Part shown: positions 5,604 to 6,614 of the stretch, in pieces | How positions within the stretch are numbered: position 1 is the stretch's first letter | How the letters are laid out: each line of letters opens with the position of its first letter | Assembly (NCBI GenBank): GCA_021845325.1 | Contig: JAKBRR010000096.1 | Location: forward strand, 1-6,614 | Source of the DNA: Thermoplasmata archaeon | GTDB taxonomy: Archaea > Thermoplasmatota > Thermoplasmata > Thermoplasmatales > Thermoplasmataceae | Length of the DNA stretch: 6,614 nucleotides | Reading direction: 5' to 3' | Translations under genes and position numbers: made by a program | The notes under the pieces: model-generated | Databases searched by the model: none | Told to the model about the DNA's origin: nothing | What the model saw: the letters and a program-made list of their open reading frames with translations, nothing else

Positions 5604-6614
5604 ATGGAATTCAGGTTGGGACTAGAATGTTTAAACCGTGAAGATTTAAAAGGAAATATATCAATGGTAACAAACTCTACGGGTGTCACAACAAGCCTTG
5701 AACAGAACGTTGACTTGCTAAGATCAAAAGATGTAATGGTAAGAGAAATCTTCGCCCCTGAACATGGCTTCTATACCGCATTCAAGAATGGTGAAGATGT
5801 GCCTGATGAAACGTATAATGGAATACCAGTAACATCTATATATTCAGAGAACAGGAAACCATTTTCCAAGGACAGGCTTGAAGGAGTAGATACCGTTATT
5901 TACGATTTGCAAGACGCAGGATCACGCCCGTACACACACCTGTCAATTTTGAAGGAATTACTAAAAGCAACTAAGGATGCAGGAATTAGATTGATAGTTT
6001 GCGATAGGCCTGCTCCACTTTCGGGTAGCAGGGTAGAAGGTCCAATGATAGAGAAGGAAAACCTTTCATTCGTTGGCATAGATCAGATACCTCTTAGATA
6101 CGGAATGACCATAGGGGAAGTTGCCATATTCATGAATCAAAAAATAGGAGCAGATCTTAAAGTCTCAAAGATGTCTGGTTATTCAAGGGATGGTTACTAT
6201 GATAAATATATGAAATTCTATGTTCCACCATCATTAAATCTATCCTGCCTTGATTCTGTAATTAATTTTAGTGGTTTGGTACTGCTGGAAGCTACAAAAG
6301 CCAGCGTTGGTAGAGGTACACCCTATCCATTCCTGGAATTCGGGTTTTCAAAGCATTTCCAGTTTCCCACATCTAAAATTAATGGCGCAAAATTAAGAAA
6401 GACGATGTTTGTGCCAACCCTCGATCCGCTCAGAGATGCAATGGTTAAAGGATACTTCATTCATATATATGACAGGGATAAATACAGTAGCATAGAGTTA
6501 GTCATAGAAGCAATGAAGGAATTAAGTAAAGTTGATCCAGATTTCGTTGATTTCAAACATATGGCTAAGTTGTATGGTTCTCTAAAGATCAAGAGATACA
6601 TAGAAAATGAGGTG
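5604..6614 (+). CDS. DUF1343 / NamZ-like (GH171) exo-beta-N-acetylmuramidase family protein, 3' end cut by the window
   Basis: The first 337 codons of a DUF1343 protein; the frame is open to the window edge and, with family lengths of roughly 360-420, only the C-terminal end is missing. Bacterial NamZ (GH171) removes MurNAc from the non-reducing end of peptidoglycan fragments. Visible motifs: TNSTGV (23-28), FAPEHGF (50-56) with Glu53, the conserved acid thought to be central to catalysis, DLQDAGSRPYTH (101-112), CDRPAPLSG (133-141) and VEGPM (144-148), then IPLRYGMTIGEVA and SVGRGTPYPFLEFG. These follow the family order without a break. No signal peptide is seen, whereas many bacterial members are exported. 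ATG 5604 is preferred because homology begins within a few residues; GTG 5601 is the in-frame alternative. It is divergent from the minus-strand operon with 79 bases between starts. The family call is firm; muramidase activity in an archaeon, which makes no MurNAc itself, is an inference and another amino-sugar glycoside may be the substrate. Confidence 0.9.
   Translation, partial: MEFRLGLECLNREDLKGNISMVTNSTGVTTSLEQNVDLLRSKDVMVREIFAPEHGFYTAFKNGEDVPDETYNGIPVTSIYSENRKPFSKDRLEGVDTVIYDLQDAGSRPYTHLSILKELLKATKDAGIRLIVCDRPAPLSGSRVEGPMIEKENLSFVGIDQIPLRYGMTIGEVAIFMNQKIGADLKVSKMSGYSRDGYYDKYMKFYVPPSLNLSCLDSVINFSGLVLLEATKASVGRGTPYPFLEFGFSKHFQFPTSKINGAKLRKTMFVPTLDPLRDAMVKGYFIHIYDRDKYSSIELVIEAMKELSKVDPDFVDFKHMAKLYGSLKIKRYIENEV

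Noticed and set aside
1..6614. Transposon, CRISPR array, tRNA or rRNA
   Set aside because: No transposase motifs, regularly spaced repeats, cloverleaf arms or ribosomal RNA signatures were seen on either strand.

Overview
The window looks like a chromosomal stretch from an archaeon, most likely of the Thermoplasmata (Thermoplasmatales-like). It is AT-rich. It carries archaeal BRE/TATA-type promoters (GGAAA-N3-TATA), and one operon starts with a GTG about 25 bases after its TATA box, which is what a leaderless archaeal transcript looks like. Terminators are T-rich rather than hairpin-plus-U. The taxon is inferred from these features and the general look of the proteins; no marker gene is present.

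Layout, left to right. At 29-199 (+) there is a small single-pass membrane ORF with a Lys-rich tail, which looks like the C-terminal remnant of a cell-surface protein. At 200-491 there is a non-coding leader with two related BRE/TATA boxes. At 492-3092 (+) lies an intact family GH2 enzyme of the exo-beta-D-glucosaminidase (CsxA) subgroup. It converges on a two-gene minus-strand operon. The first gene of that operon (5524-4334) encodes an unrecognised 396-residue protein, probably a TIM-barrel glycosidase-like enzyme. The second (4337-3211) is a COG3964-type amidohydrolase broken by two frameshifts and two in-frame stops. Divergent from this operon, at 5604-6614 (+) and running off the window, is a DUF1343/NamZ-like (GH171) gene.

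Taken together this is a catabolic carbohydrate island. An exo-glucosaminidase, a family whose characterised member releases N-acetylmuramic acid, a TIM-barrel protein of unknown activity and an amidohydrolase point to intracellular breakdown of imported amino-sugar oligosaccharides, possibly bacterial cell-wall debris. None of the three intact enzymes has a visible signal peptide, so they would act in the cytoplasm after uptake. No transporter, transposase, CRISPR array, tRNA or rRNA is visible. The joint pathway is an inference from neighbourhood. The family calls for GH2 and DUF1343 rest on many conserved motifs and are firm.
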